Of a DNA stretch of 44,881 nt, positions 8,915-20,924 are shown piece by piece. Numbering within the stretch: the first letter of the stretch is position 1; each line of letters begins with the position of its first letter. This DNA comes from Hydnum rufescens UP504 (taxonomy: Eukaryota > Basidiomycota > Agaricomycetes > Cantharellales > Hydnaceae). The notes under the pieces were generated by a model. That model was given only the letters and a program-made list of their open reading frames with translations, did no database searches and had not been told where the DNA came from. Both the position numbers and the translations under genes were made by a program. The stretch is taken from assembly GCA_014904985.1 (NCBI GenBank), contig MU129245.1:1-44881 (forward strand), read 5' to 3'.

Positions 8915-11900
8915 TCACCCAAATGTCTCCTCACTTGTGTCTTGGGTCTTGAGTTGCAACCCCTCCTTGCGAATGTCTGCCTGTTTCCACTTGGCGATCC
9001 GATGAAGGTCAGCCACCATCGTGCCGCCGGTAGTCCGCCAGATTGGCTCCTGGAAGTGTGACTTCACTGGGTTGCCAATAGCCATTCCATTGGTGTGAGC
9101 CAGAATCATCATCTCCAGATGACGCATCCAACAGGTCACAGAACCAGCAGGTGCTGCGGCGAGACAAGCACTATACCAGGATGCTGAAATATCAGTGACA
9201 TCCATCTTCCGAGGGACCAGGGCATTTTTATCAACAGGAATAGGGGGATACCATTCATAGTCCAGTATGATCTGACCTAGTGAACTTTCTCTGTTCAAAG
9301 TGGGGGGGCCAACAGCAAGGAGTTGAGAGACTTCTTCCTCTGAGGAGGCATGGGCATACACTTGATTGATGTAAAAGATGTCCACAACACCAACAAAATT
9401 TTGAAGTGGTTTCTCCCAGATGTAATCCTCCACACCTGTCAGCGAATATCAGCTCTGTTCATTCCTGAGGTACTCCCAACAGGCATTGCGCCTGCCCTCT
9501 GCCTTGAACATCAGGAAGATGTGATAGGGAGCACCCTTGTGCCGAGTGGGCTTGCTCTTGCAAGCAGCAAGAACCTCCCATTGATGAAGCCGGAGTACCC
9601 ACTCTACATCCTGGTCAAATTCACTAATTGGACTGATGTTGATGCAATGCCAGGACTTAAGAGGAACAGCATTGAGACAAGGCGCAATAACTGATGCAAC
9701 AAAAGGAGGGGCTGGAGGGACGGGAGGAGCAGAAGAGGCAATAGCCAGATGACCTGAACGCGGTTCTGTAGGAGGCTGTCAACCATAGGCTGATGCAGGA
9801 GGGCCTGTGGGGCATGAAGACTGTGGTCCAGTTGGAGGTTGGGGCATTGCTGTAGCATAGGCCCCTGCTGGATACCGACTAGACCCAGTGACTCCAAATC
9901 GCATCAAGTCATCATACGACATACGCATCTGGCCTTGCCCATGAGAATGAGAATGATGAGCAGGAGGCTCCTGCTCTGGTCTTCGTGCCACCTGGTCATG
10001 GCCATACTCCCTTGTCTGTCGCCGCTCATGCTCTCGCTCACATCGATCTCGCTCATCCTGATCACGTCATTCCCGGTCATGGCATTCTTGTTCATCATGG
10101 TCATGTCATTCCCATTCACAGCATTCCCGCTCATCCCATTCACATTCATGATTGGAGGGGTGGTATTTAGTCCGCTTCGCAAGAGCACCAGATCCTTCAA
10201 TCTCTTTTGACTTACTGGGCAAGTTCGGAGCACTATATTGAACTGCTGAAGTAGCCAAGGTTCGAGGTATGGGCGAAGGCCTCGGAGGAAAGGCCTCCTG
10301 TTCATCTAGTGCAAGGCTCGCGACATCTGAGATCTCAGAAGAGGCTCGAGACCACAGTTCATGCGCAGGGGGTGTGGCAGAGGTGGGGCTCTTGGTGGAG
10401 GGTGGGATTGCAGCGGGAGTAGGGGGTGGAGGGGAAGTGGGGCCCACGACAGGGCTCTTGGTGTTGGTGGAGGGGGGGATTTCAGCGGGAGTAGGGGGTG
10501 GAGAAGTGGGGGCCATGACAGGGCTCTTGACAGAGGGAGGGATTTCAGCGGGAGTAGAGGGCATGGGGGAAGTGGCGGAGGGAACAACAGAGGCAGAGGG
10601 AACAACAGAGGCAGAGGGAACAGCAGAGGCAGAGGGAACAGCAGAGGCAGAGGGAACAGCAGAGGCAGAAGTTGATGGCTCGATAGAGACAGGGGCAGGG
10701 GTAGGGGCAGACTTTGAAGCAACAGGATGGCGAGGGCGAGGAGGCTTAATTCAGGCATGATCGTAATGGTCAAGAAGATAAATATTGAAAGGAGTTTTTG
10801 CTGGTTTCCCTCGAGCATTGTGTGGATCTTTTTTTCCTTTAGCATCTCTCAGCACTTTCTGCAGTGAGAGTTGTGCCTCGATGTCCCCGCCATATGCAGC
10901 ATCCATAAGTGCCTGGGCTGCTGCACGCTGCTTTGCAATTGCCACTTCCTCTTTCTTCCTCTTTTCGACATGCTCCCGAAAGTTGTGGTCAGTTTTGAAA
11001 GCCTCCTGAAACAATGCATTTGCAGGGGCAGCCGCAATTTGAGCCTTTATCCTTCGTCTGGCCCTGGCTCCACCATACCCATCATCATAGTCATCCTCAT
11101 CTTCTTCTTCATCTGAATTCCAACGATATGGATCATCCATGTTGATCTCTGGTGCCAGAGTGGCAGAAGGCAAATTCAACTGAGATGGATCACCCATTGT
11201 GATCTCAGGGGCCAGAGGGGCAGAAGGTGGAGAAATGACAGGAGCAGAAGGCTTGGGGAAAACCCCAGGACCGAAGACTGTACAAAGGTCATCCAGCCGA
11301 ACTTTTGCGAGGTAAGGGGTCCCCATAGATCCTGAAAAGAGAAATGAATCCCAAACAGACTGGACGAATGGTTCATCCCTATCCCCCTCATAATAAGCTT
11401 GAGGGAGCATCTGCCACAGGACTGGATGCTCCACATGAGTGACTGGGACTTGGAGATGAATATGGTGGTGGATCAATGACTTAGCCAACCCTTTTGCTTG
11501 ATCCACACATGTCTGAGCCAAAGCAATATCTTCTGGGCCATGTTGGTCAGGGAACATATCCTGATGAGTCCGTAATTCCCGCACTACCCAAACTGGAATG
11601 CCCCTTCCTACAAGCTCATCACGCCATTTTACCTCCTCAGAGCCAAGAGGATCCTTGAAGACAGCACCAACAACTCGGTTGTCAACACCAAATGTAGGAC
11701 GTGGAACCTCGCATAGTGCAAGAAGGCGATCAATACAGCAATGCATGAGGTAAGAAGCATAACCATTGCACTCGTATGCAAAGAAGAGGAGTGATGTGAC
11801 ATGTGATTGAGGCCGGGGTTGATCAATGATGGATGTGAAGGCATTTTGCATAGATTGATCATTCATCCAATCAGGCTTCACAGGGGTTCTGGGGAGACTG

Positions 11901-12783
11901 GCACCATTTAGCCAATCAGTGGCAATACTCTTCCATCCCTTGTAAACTGTCTCCAATCTTTCGAAGAATTTCTGGCATTGGGAAATGTAGTTCAGCTCCA
12001 GGTAAGATCAATGGCCAATGACACTATAGACAACCAACATAGGCAGATCGAAGTGGGAATGTGGGATATACGCATACCATGGAGCCAATTTGTTGAACAT
12101 ATGGGGGATGGTTGTGAAGTCAGTGGGAGAAATGAGGGGGCTGGGTCGGGTACTAGGCCGAGGAGCATCGCCTGCCTCATTGTAAATGTCTTGGGTGCCA
12201 TGCCAATGTCCCGAAAACTGAAAATGCCACAGCGAATTGGTGTACACCAGCAACCATTCTGATATATTGTAGATATGGGTCGCCTTCAACGGTGCTTCTA
12301 CAAAATGCACATATGAGACATTGGGATCAATACTTGATATTTTAATAATCAGAGATAAAACTCACTGAACTTCTGAGCCACAGCGTCGTGTGAAAGACCC
12401 CAGACTACATGATGAGGGAATGGCACAACTGCGTTGTGATGACCAACAGGGTACTGGATGACCTCTCCTTTTTCATCCCAAGTCAAAGGTATCTTATCTT
12501 CCATAGGTAGACATCCCTCTCTGCCAGCATGAGCAGTGGAGTCGGACACCAAGACACCATTCGCAGAGCTTGATGAGGCAAGATTTCCCTCTCTGCTAGT
12601 GACAGAGTGAGAAGTCATTGCCAGCATCTCCGATGTTGAACTTGAGGCAGCAAGACTGCCACTCCTACTCGCATCAATAGGATTGGCAGTCATTGCATGG
12701 GACATGTCCACATTGGAGGCAGCAAGACCGCTGGCCATGCTTTTGGCAAGGCCCGCAATCATCACATTGGTGGAAGCCTTCAT
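8915..12783 (-). pseudogene. Long orphan protein gene broken by six TGA codons
   Basis: Exon 1 (12783-12366) and exon 2 (12297-8915) join in matching phase across a 68-base intron (GTGAGT...TTGTAG). Exon 2 then stays in one frame for 3,383 bases. The frame is interrupted only by TGA at 12008-12010, 10751-10753, 10106-10108, 10067-10069, 9779-9781 and 9449-9451; each becomes arginine if read as CGA. The product would be about 1,266 residues: a Ala/Ser-rich N-terminus, a globular part (landmarks EWLLVYTNSLWHFQFSGHWH, GIPVWVVRELRTHQDMFPDQ), an acidic Asp/Glu patch, an Ala-rich helical stretch, Pro/Ser repeats, a charged RE/HD stretch, then a C-terminal globular part (GVVDIFYINQVYAHASSEEE). The terminal TGA at 8915 could also be a converted CGA. 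I do not recognise the family. Exon 1 may start further upstream. Confidence 0.65.
10381..10675 (-). repeat. Proline-rich coding tandem repeats
   Basis: Two repeat types sit inside the long orphan gene. At about 10575-10670 an 18-base unit (GAGGGAACAGCAGAGGCA on the plus strand) occurs five to six times, coding a Pro-Ser-Ala-Ser-Val/Ala-Val hexamer. At about 10381-10560 three longer units code TPAEIPPS...KSPV..PTSPPP. All lengths are multiples of three, which supports the minus-strand frame as the ancestral coding frame. Confidence 0.75.
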
Positions 12784-12822
12784 TTCATTTTCACCAGATT
12801 TGATTCCGTGAATGAGGAACAC

Positions 12823-13130
12823 TATGCCATCAATGTGGAGATCCGACGAATTACACTATGTTGAAGGCAGACTAGTCTGCCATTGCATGGATTGGCTGTA
12901 TACCCATAAGTCTTTTGGGTGCACCTGTTATCATTGTTGTACTTTGTCTTCCGAAGTACTAATTTTACTATTAGCTCTTCATCACTACTCAACTCAAGAG
13001 CAATCGTGGGGCAAGGGGTTTTATTTCTGTGGAGCACCTAAATGATCATGCAAATTTTGGAGTAAAGAATCCATTGTTTTTACATCTAGTCGTATTTACA
13101 TTCATGTCAACCAGGATGGTCAGATGAGGA
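12823..13130. other. Intergenic, no gene seen
   Basis: Sequence between the long minus-strand orphan gene and a small plus-strand frame. It would contain the promoter of the minus-strand gene and perhaps an upstream exon, but I see no clear signal. Confidence 0.3.
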
Positions 13131-13333
13131 TCTTCACCTCTTCATTCCAAGGACCCCACCACGCAGAGTCGCCACCTGGGACATCAAGAACTCAAGGATT
13201 ATGTTGTGGTACTTGAAAGACAATTGGCGGAAAAGGACGAGGAACTTCAGGTGGCTCTGCAGTGGAAGAATGAGGCCGAAACAAAACTTGAAGATGTGAA
13301 GGACCATCTTAAACAGATCTTAGAAACACTGTG
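13131..13333 (+). pseudogene. Coiled-coil ORF fragment
   Basis: A plus-strand frame without its own ATG follows a TGA at 13128-13130 and ends at a TGA at 13331-13333. It encodes about 66 residues, of which the last 45 (HQELKDYVVVLERQLAEKDE, then ELQVALQWKNEAETKLEDV and KDHLKQILETL) have the regular Leu/Val spacing and Glu/Lys richness of a coiled coil. Reading the upstream TGA as CGA would extend the frame. It may be the last exon of a lost gene. Function unknown. Confidence 0.45.
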
Positions 13334-14006
13334 ATTCGTTGTCATACTATTCATTTGGTTAGACTGTTTGAAAAAAAAATTATGGACAGACACTTTCGCT
13401 TAATTGAACTGTAGCACCAGCCATACTCCAGACTGCACTTTTCATGCACTGGTAGGTTGGAATCATGGCTCTGATATTCCAAAATATTTACATGATTGGT
13501 GAGGATTCTGAAGAATTGTGAGGAATCCGTGTCAACTGGGTGACAAGGCCTTGCCCAATCTCCAGAATATGTACCAAGAAATCCCAACTTCCCATATTGG
13601 GAATTCTATGGCCACAAGAAGCAAGTAGATTACTTAGAGTGCTCAGAGGATCAACTATCAATTGAGGAATGACTATGTGATGCAAGGAGCCTAGAAATTG
13701 AGCAATTCAAATATTAATATTGCCTTCTTGGAAGGATTTTACAGCCATTTCTTCACGAATTTTCTTCATCGTTGACTGACCAATGTGTCTAATTGAGACA
13801 ATGCTGCTGGCCCCAATTTTATGCAAAAATGCCAAGAATTAAAGAAGTTATGGCCAAGTGTCCGACTTCTAGGTGTCCAGCAACCGGGTCCGATGAGACT
13901 ACTGAATTACCCTTTCCATAATTTAAAAGTGTTTAATCACATTCCTCTGCTCCGATAGGGCTGAAGAACAGCTAGAGGTGCCATCTTTTAATATGACCTT
14001 TTCACA
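13334..14006. other. Intergenic, no gene seen
   Basis: AT-rich sequence with short open frames lacking features. It ends at the pogo-like element. The stretch from about 13740 to 13950 is simple non-coding sequence without a recognised element. Confidence 0.35.
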
Positions 14007-14436
14007 TACTATTCCTTACCGGGTCTGTTGCCACCACCAGGTTATTGCTGTTTCCCTCACAGTGCCATCAATTCTTGTTGACATCTGCTGTCATGTGAGG
14101 AATGGTTTTATGATGTGTGAATGAAATTAGACTGGCCACGTACTCAGGACCCCCCACTTGTGGCAGAGCGTAGACCAGCCATGAAGCCACAGCAATAGAT
14201 CTGCTTGACACAAGTACAATATAACTAGGTGAAGGAATTTGCCGAAGCAAAATGGGACCTCAACGCGGATCCCTCATTTCTCCCTCATTTTTGGATAGAA
14301 TCCTTCATAATTTTTCAAATATGTAGATATAGTTATTTTCTATGTACCTACCAAGTTTCAGCCCCATCAGAGCAGAGGAAGATGACTAATTTCTCCAATT
14401 ATTCACTTCGCGGCAATAACCCGGTAAGGAATAGTA
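14007..14436. mobile_element. Pogo-like non-autonomous element with TA duplication
   Basis: The element proper is 14009-14434 (426 bases), bounded by perfect 16-base terminal inverted repeats CTATTCCTTACCGGGT / ACCCGGTAAGGAATAG and flanked by TA on both sides. TA target duplication is the rule for the Tc1/mariner-pogo group. Its right 390 bases align with 40050-40431, and its left 90 bases with 39554-39630. The longer copy has about 420 extra internal bases that encode a pogo-type helix-turn-helix start, so this copy is an internal-deletion derivative. A short piece of the same HTH reading (CCHVRNGFMMCE) remains near 14088. Confidence 0.8.
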
Positions 14437-14730
14437 TTTTGTTTTGCAATTTTCCGAAAGTGCCAGCACCAAATCTGACTTGAGGAACTTCGCCGCAAAC
14501 TTTCATTTTGCATAGAGGTTTCCAGGCTCCTCAAGATATGGTGACTACAGGTGCATGAGCTTGCTCTGCTACCTGTATTCCCAGTTCCTCAAAATTATTG
14601 AGGCTTTGTGTTGAAGGTTGAGTGTGAGCTTCAGCTCGCTCTTGGACTTCACAACAAGCTCAAATGAACTTGCATTGGACAGTGTCACTTTCTCTAGAGG
14701 TTCTAACCACCATTGTTGCATCTCTCATTC
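14437..14730. other. 5' flank of the two-exon gene
   Basis: Likely promoter and leader of the gene starting at 14731. No clear TATA box. Nothing else recognised. Confidence 0.35.
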
Positions 14731-15678
14731 ATGGCACCAAAACGAAAGCTCTTCGAGGTCACCCCATCCCAGGACTTGCATGACTACTTTCTTATCACAA
14801 AGATCCCCAACCATCCTGAAAGCAACACCTTCATCAACGACATCCTTTCGGGTGTGGATGATCCGAAAACTGTGATTTCGAGAGGCCTAGGTCAGTTTAT
14901 CATGTGGTGTAGTGTTGTTGGGCTCCATGTCGTCACACTTCATTGCACATCGGATTATAACACCACGAGCCTTGCATTCCACATTCCTGATGAAGACAGT
15001 GAGCGCATTTCGAAGACTCTTGTGGGCGATCACAAGAACCACAACAAGAAGGGTATTTGTATGACACTGGTAAAGGCAGCGTTTTGCAATGAAGTTGCCC
15101 TCGAGTTGGCTGGTACATGTGTTTATCACTATATGTATATTGTTCAATGATTGATTCAACCTCTTATAGGGTTCCAAAGTTTCCCTGATCGATCAATGCC
15201 TTGGGTAGGCTTTACAATGTTCGAAAAATGCACATATTCGTCAGCGGGTCTTGTGCCCCAGTGGTGGAAGGGTTTTCAGCCCTCCAAGAAGGATCGGGAG
15301 CTCATCAAGAGAATCACAGTGGACTGGGATGCCAATCCATGTCCCAAGGTGATGGCCAGTACAGTCGTTCCTACCCAGTTTCCAAGGCACTTCTTTCACT
15401 GGCCAGCAATCTCTGCACCATCCGAAACCATTCCCACAACCTCGATGATGAGTGCCGCGGAGTGTTCAGGGAATGAACATTCTCCCAAGCATCCTTGCAT
15501 CGATTCATCAGCAGGTTCTTCGAGCAAACCTATTGTATCGGCAGGTTCTTCGAGTGAACCTATTATATTGGCAGGTTCTTTGAGTGAACCTATCCTCTAT
15601 AATTGGTTTGGCGACAACTCCAATGGTTGCAAACACTATCTTGATTCTAGATTCTGGGAGCCCTATTACGAGAGATAA
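14731..15678 (+). CDS. Two-exon hypothetical protein, intact
   Basis: Exon 1 is 14731-15112 and exon 2 is 15170-15678. They join through a 57-base intron (GTACAT...CTTATAG) in matching phase, creating a Gly codon, and give 296 residues. I chose the ATG at 14731 (MAPKRKLFEV) because it starts with a basic, nuclear-type N-terminus; an in-frame TTG-initiated extension is less likely. The first half looks globular (landmarks HDYFLITKIPNHPESNTFIN, GQFIMWCSVVGLHVVTLHC). The middle has QWWKGFQPSKKDRELIKRIT and PQFPRHFFHWPAIS-like aromatic stretches. Residues about 230-265 hold three tandem AGSSSEPI-type repeats. No transmembrane segment or named domain is evident. The open frame, unlike its neighbours, suggests recent activity or selection. 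Function unknown. Confidence 0.7.
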
Positions 15679-15989
15679 ATCACATCCCTTCCTGTCATCA
15701 TCATCACCATAGCCTCCTCACCTTGTCATTGTTTCCTCTTCATCTTCATCTTCGTCTTCATCTTCATCTTTGTCTCATCTTCATCCTCGCCCCCTCTTTG
15801 TCCCCGCCCTCTTCGTCTTCATCTTCGTCTTGTCTTCCTCGCTCGTCACTACCATCTTTCCCTCATATAACACATAGTAATCATCATGCTGTTCACTTGA
15901 TTGGTTTCATGGTGAACTATGCTCATATTTGTACATGTCTGTATAATCTTGTATAATAAATACATCTTCAATGGCAAGATGAGGTGCCA
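15679..15989. other. 3' flank with TCTTCA microsatellite
   Basis: A (TCTTCA/TCTTCG)n-type pyrimidine microsatellite runs from about 15733 to 15850, downstream of the two-exon gene. AATAAATAC at 15955-15963, after TTGTATAAT, is a possible polyadenylation signal for that gene. Confidence 0.6.
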
Positions 15990-17310
15990 GATGTTGCCAC
16001 CTTTTTTCTTCTATCTCACATCTTGCCACCATTAAGGTAAGCTGAACAGCGCACTAGATCCCATCCTCCCTGAGCTCAATGGTTTCCATCGTGCAGAAGC
16101 CAGTCATCTGATAAAATGTGGTACCGTCACATTGTGATACTACCTGTTTTTCAGTATCTTCAAGGCATTGTCCCGATGTCTGATAAAATGCCATACCATT
16201 ACATTGTGATAGTACTCATTTTTTAGTACCTTCAAGACATCATTGTCCTCAGTGCTTGGTGAAGCAGGCTGCTGCAGTTTGCTGTGGCACTCATTTCCTG
16301 GCTCTTGTTACCATATTTTTTCTTCGTTCTGTCTCACGTCTTGCCACCACCAAGGTAAGCTAAACTAGCACCCTATTCCCCTCTCCCCTTGAGCTCAATG
16401 ATTTCCCAAGTCATTGGGCTACAGAAGCCTGACATCTGATAAAACGCCATACAATCACATTGCAATAGTACTCATTTTTCAGTACCTTCAAAACATCATC
16501 ATCCTCGGTGCTTGGTGAAGTGGGTCACTGCAGCTAGCTGTGGTACACATTTCCTGACTCTTCAAGCGTGTAACTGGCTTGTAACACATTGCATTGTCGC
16601 ATTGTGATAGTGCTCATTGTTCTAGTGTCCTCAAGCTTTGTCCTACTTTCTTTTGCAGAGTGAATCACTGTGGCCAGTCTGTGGTGTCCACTCCCAAATT
16701 CCTCAACTACGCATCTTTGGTTGAACACTGCATTGTCACATTGTCATGGTGTCCGTTTCTCCAATGTCCTCAAGTCCACTCACTCCCTTGGTCGAGTGAA
16801 TCACTGTGGTTTCTCTAAGTGCTCACTTGTCATCTCCCTCAAATACTGCATGCATACAATCCTTGCTCATTGACAAATTTGGTGAACCAGCCCTTTTATT
16901 TTGATACCTCACATCAATTCTCAATGTAAGTTGAAGTGTTCAGTGTTCCACTGTAATATCTTCTCAATAGCTAACCTCCATTCTTTTGTGGAGTGAATCA
17001 CTGCAACCAGTCTGTGGTGTCCACCCCCAAATTCCTCAACTGCACATCTTTGGTTGAATGCTGCATTGTTGCATTGTCGCAGTGTCCATTTCTCCAATGT
17101 CCTCAAGTCTGCTTATTCCCTTGGTCGAGTGAATCACTGTGGTTTCTCTAAGTGCTCACTTGCCATCTCCCTCAAATACTGTGCCCATACAATCCCTACT
17201 CATTGACAAATTTGGTGAACCAGCCCTTTTATTTTGATACCTCACATCAATTCTTAATGTAAGTTGAAGTGTTCAGTGTTCTGCTGTAATATCTTCTCAA
17301 TAGCTAACCC
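15990..17310. repeat. Nested tandem repeat array upstream of the KDZ gene
   Basis: Two layers are visible. A pair of about 317-base units starts at CTTGCCACCATTAAGGTAAGC (16020) and CTTGCCACCACCAAGGTAAGC (about 16337). A second, better-preserved pair has a 333-base period: GAGTGAATCACTG at 16658 and 16991, CAGCCCTTTTATTTTGATACC near 16888 and 17221, and AATAGCTAACC near 16966 and 17301. Inside both, a module of about 85 bases recurs (GCATTGTCACATTGTGATAG...CAGTACCTTCAAG). It sits immediately before the transposase gene, so it could be its upstream or subterminal region. Confidence 0.65.
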
Positions 17311-17330
17311 TCCCTTGTAGTGTTTCCAGA

Positions 17331-20300
17331 ATGATTCGCAGTGCCATAAGGACTGTAAAAAAGAAGGAGTCCCATGCATCTGCCCATGGTCGCATGAAAG
17401 CTGGGACCATTTGTGCCTTCAAGGCTCATCAATTGAGGATGAAGGCCTCCAATTCTTGAAAACAAGCCCATCCAGACGCAAACCCAACCATTTCGAGTGA
17501 TGTACTTCCGAATGCTGTCCTAGGCATTGATGGCATCGACACAGCTCTTCAGGATTCCATCAGCCAAGAACAGCTCAGTGTTCAGTACAACGTTACCCCT
17601 CTCTCGACCAATACTGCCAGTGTCATTGATGATAAATGCTCACACCATGCCTGTCGCAAACATGCCCAGGCGCATCAGTGGAACAATACCATACTCCCAT
17701 CTCTTATTCGTCCTTACATGAAGTTTTGGAGGGAGCAGCACCATTCTTCTTCATTGGACAAGTCTGGCAGGTTCATTTGCAAGTGCAGCAGCAGGCACCA
17801 TACGTTGGAGGTGACCTGCGTTCATATGGAACGGATTGAGGATGTCGTGTTGGATGTCTGTGAATGCAGATCTGCCCCTGTCCAGCTAGTCCAACATGGT
17901 TTCTTCCCATGCACCCTGGTTCGGCCTACATTGGCTGTAAGTCTTGATATGCTGGAATTCGTCTCAGAGCTTTTCCGTCACATTGCTCCCAATGAAAGAG
18001 GCTGGGTGGCAACTCTTACCAAGTACTTGAAGACCTGTGGTTATTGTTTCGCTATGGGGATTCATTTTGCTGCCGTTTTGCAAATGCCCTGGCCCACTAT
18101 CAGCAGCTTGTTGAGCTCATTGATGCAGAGGTTGAGAAGTTGGTAGATCATTCGCGAGGGCAATCTCGTGTCTCTCCCCACTCCCCAATATGAATGTCTG
18201 CATCCCAGCTTGATGTGAAGACCCCAGTTAATGAGTGCTATTATTCAAAATGCGCAGGGTACAGTCAACACTGTCACCATTCATGATTGTCCTAGCATTT
18301 ACCTACAATCTCGGTGTCCACTGTGCTTTGGCTGTAACAATGCTGAGATCGGAGGCCTAATGGTTGATTCCATTGTCTGCATTGATGCAAACTTCCAGCT
18401 GAAAAGACAGCGAGACTTGGACAGACGTGTGGGGTATCAAGGAGAGACTGGAACCCAGGACCCACACATTACATCACCAAGGATGATTGAGCTGTCACAG
18501 GAGGCCTTAGAGGCATGGGAGCAAAAAGTCCAAGGTATCCGACCTGGAAGAGGAGAACCAAGAGCTGGACAGAAGCACAAAGCCCATGAGGCAGTGGAAA
18601 GAGAAGATCTGCAAGCAGAGGAAGGAGATAAAGTCGAAAGGAATCTAAACATGCCAAATTCTACATACCGTGCCTGTGGTGAATCTTTCATTGCTGCCGA
18701 TGGAGATCAAATAAAGGCATTGACTCAATACTTCAGTGACACTGGCGTCCTTGCCATGCTCTGCCGACATGATATTCCCATATTTATGGCCAACATGTGG
18801 ACTGCTGGGGAGAAACAATTTTATGTGTTTGCCCTTCTTGATGCCCTTATCAAGCATCTGCCCCATTGTTGGAGAATTGGTGCCTTATATGATATTGGCT
18901 GCCAAATAGACCAATCGCTCAAGAAATGGGACTTTCTGCCAGAGTGGTCAGGGCATTTGGAGTGGGGTGTATTGATTTTCCATGCATATGGGCACCAGTG
19001 GACCTGTCAACTATGGTACCACCCTCGAAAGAATGAGATCTGGGGTCTTTCAGATGGAGAAGGGTGTGAGTGGTTTTGGAGTGAGTTACGGCAACTTATC
19101 CCTGGGCTTCAGGTGACAGGCTATCACTGTCGACTATTCCTTCTGGACTTACAAGTGGAACACATTGATGAGGGGAAACGAGAGGGTTTTGGAAAGTGGC
19201 TGAGGGATCACACTGATTGTGCCCAATGTCATTTGGATGAAGCCCAGGAGAAACTTGGTCTTCAGTCTATCGAGTATCTCCTCCAACAATTCAAGGAGCA
19301 GCGGCTTTATCACAGTCAGCCAATATCCCGGCAGTCCCAGACCCAGGGTGCCCATGCCATTGATCGTATCCTTTCACTACAGTCCACATTAGATGCCCAG
19401 CAGGAGAACTTGCAAGACTTAATAAAGGAGGGCAATGATATGGTTGGAGAGGACAGTGCGAGTGAAGCTGTGCTTATGGAATGGCAGGAAAAGGTTAAAT
19501 CAACCAAGGCCTCAGTAGTGCGCCTTGAAAACAACATACAAAAGAAGGTCAAGGAGCTGAAACTCCGGGATCAGGTTGCTGCCCAGAAGTTGTCAAAGCT
19601 GAAGAAGGATAAATGGATTACTCTTCAGCTCAACCTTTGTGTTCTTAGGGAACAACTCCTCCGAAAGTTAAGGGAGTGAAAATTTGAGCTTGCAACTCTG
19701 GATCGCACCCATTCCACTCACATACTGGACCAGAAGATGAAGGCACATGTAGAAAAGGCTGTGAAGCACCGCTCCTCTGGGATTGAAGGCACTATGAAGA
19801 AGTACAATGTGACATTGGTGGAAATGGTTGAATATAAAAGGAGATCAAAAAGTATCTCAAGGGATGCTTATATTCCACCAATGCTTTCGAAGGAAGGTTG
19901 TACAGACTGGATGTTGATCAGGATATATGGGAAGATACAAGGGGTGATGTCACTGACTTCCCTGATGGTGTCCTTCCTCCATGGTTGGCAGATGCTTTGA
20001 TCAAGCAAGGGATATGTACTGCGCAGGAGATCATCAACTGTAAAGAGGAGTTGGAATGGTGCAAGGTGGAACACAGTAATCTTTGGACATGGTTCTCTAA
20101 AGAGTATACTGCAGTGGAGAGACTGGTTGACTTCACACAAAATGATGATGTCTCATTCTTTGCCCTTGTTCGACTGCATCAACTGTATGACTGGTTGGTG
20201 ACTTGGAGAAAAGATCTTTCTCTCATTAATTCTATGTCAACTACCCCATGCTGGGATGATATCCACCCTCCAATACCTCTAGAACATCACCATCTCAGTT

Positions 20301-20461
20301 GATTTTCAGGCATATCATCAAGGGGGCATAAGGATGATGGGTTGAGTAGTGTGGTATCATCTGATGATGATGATGATGGAGAACTAGAGGAGGATTGTGA
20401 AGTAGAGGACCTTGGTTTTATTGCACTCATAGATAGCACCCTCATAGATAGTGAAGATTAA
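17331..20461 (+). pseudogene. KDZ-family transposase with cysteine cluster, decayed
   Basis: ATG 17331 opens a frame that, apart from TGA codons and three frameshifts, runs to TAA at 20459-20461 (about 1,040 codons). The N-terminal third carries the CxC cluster typical of KDZ transposases (CKCSSRHHTLEV, VLDVCECRSAPVQLVQHGFF). The catalytic part keeps YLQSRCPLCFG, CIDANFQLKR (first Asp), CRHDIP, YDIGCQ (second Asp), FHAYGHQWTCQ and SDGEGCEWFWS (Glu). A coiled coil and the LYRLDVDQDIW...PPWLADALIKQGI region follow, then an acidic tail (SSDDDDDGELEED). TGA codons interrupt it near 17459, 18213, 19677 and 20300, all compatible with former CGA. Frameshifts lie near 18045, 18175 and 19897. The family cuts and pastes DNA; this copy looks dead although the acidic triad survives. 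Element ends were not identified. Confidence 0.85.
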
Positions 20462-20709
20462 TGTACTAGAATTATTATTCATTAATGCGTATAGCCCTTG
20501 TCTTGAGCTAAATATTGTCATCAAGTCCTTGAAGTTGAGGTCATTGACAATGGTTGATGTCAAATTTGATGTCAAAACCATCAGTATGAGGTCAAAATTC
20601 AGTTTTTGATCATCATTTGACATCAACCCCAATTTAAGCCTCTCAGGCCCAGACAAAACATCAAAATGGTACTCCTTTTGAGCTAAGGCTATATGGCTGA
20701 CCAGCCTGG
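20462..20709. other. Spacer between KDZ gene and first inverted repeat
   Basis: Non-coding, rich in TTGATGTCAAA-type words (20554-20625). It ends exactly at the TTAA that begins the inverted repeat. On the minus strand an open frame continues from the repeat arm, but without recognisable features. Confidence 0.35.
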
Positions 20710-20924
20710 TTAAAATCTGGTTGACAGCATCCACAAATGACAGGATTCCATATCCAGAGCACCTGGACAGACAAACAAGGGAGCAAGCTGCTGGTTTTCC
20801 TCTGTAATGCAGAAACATGGACAGTATTTCAAGCTAATCAAGCACAGGGGTTTCGAAAGGTGCAAAATATTGCTACTTATGCATGTCATACTCACCTTGG
20901 GCCTTAACATAGGCAGTGGCACAC

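Noticed and set aside
10306..10845. Overlapping Leu/Pro and Gly/Glu-rich frames on both strands
   Set aside because: These are shadows of the proline-rich coding repeats of the long minus-strand gene, produced by 18-base repeats that keep all frames open.
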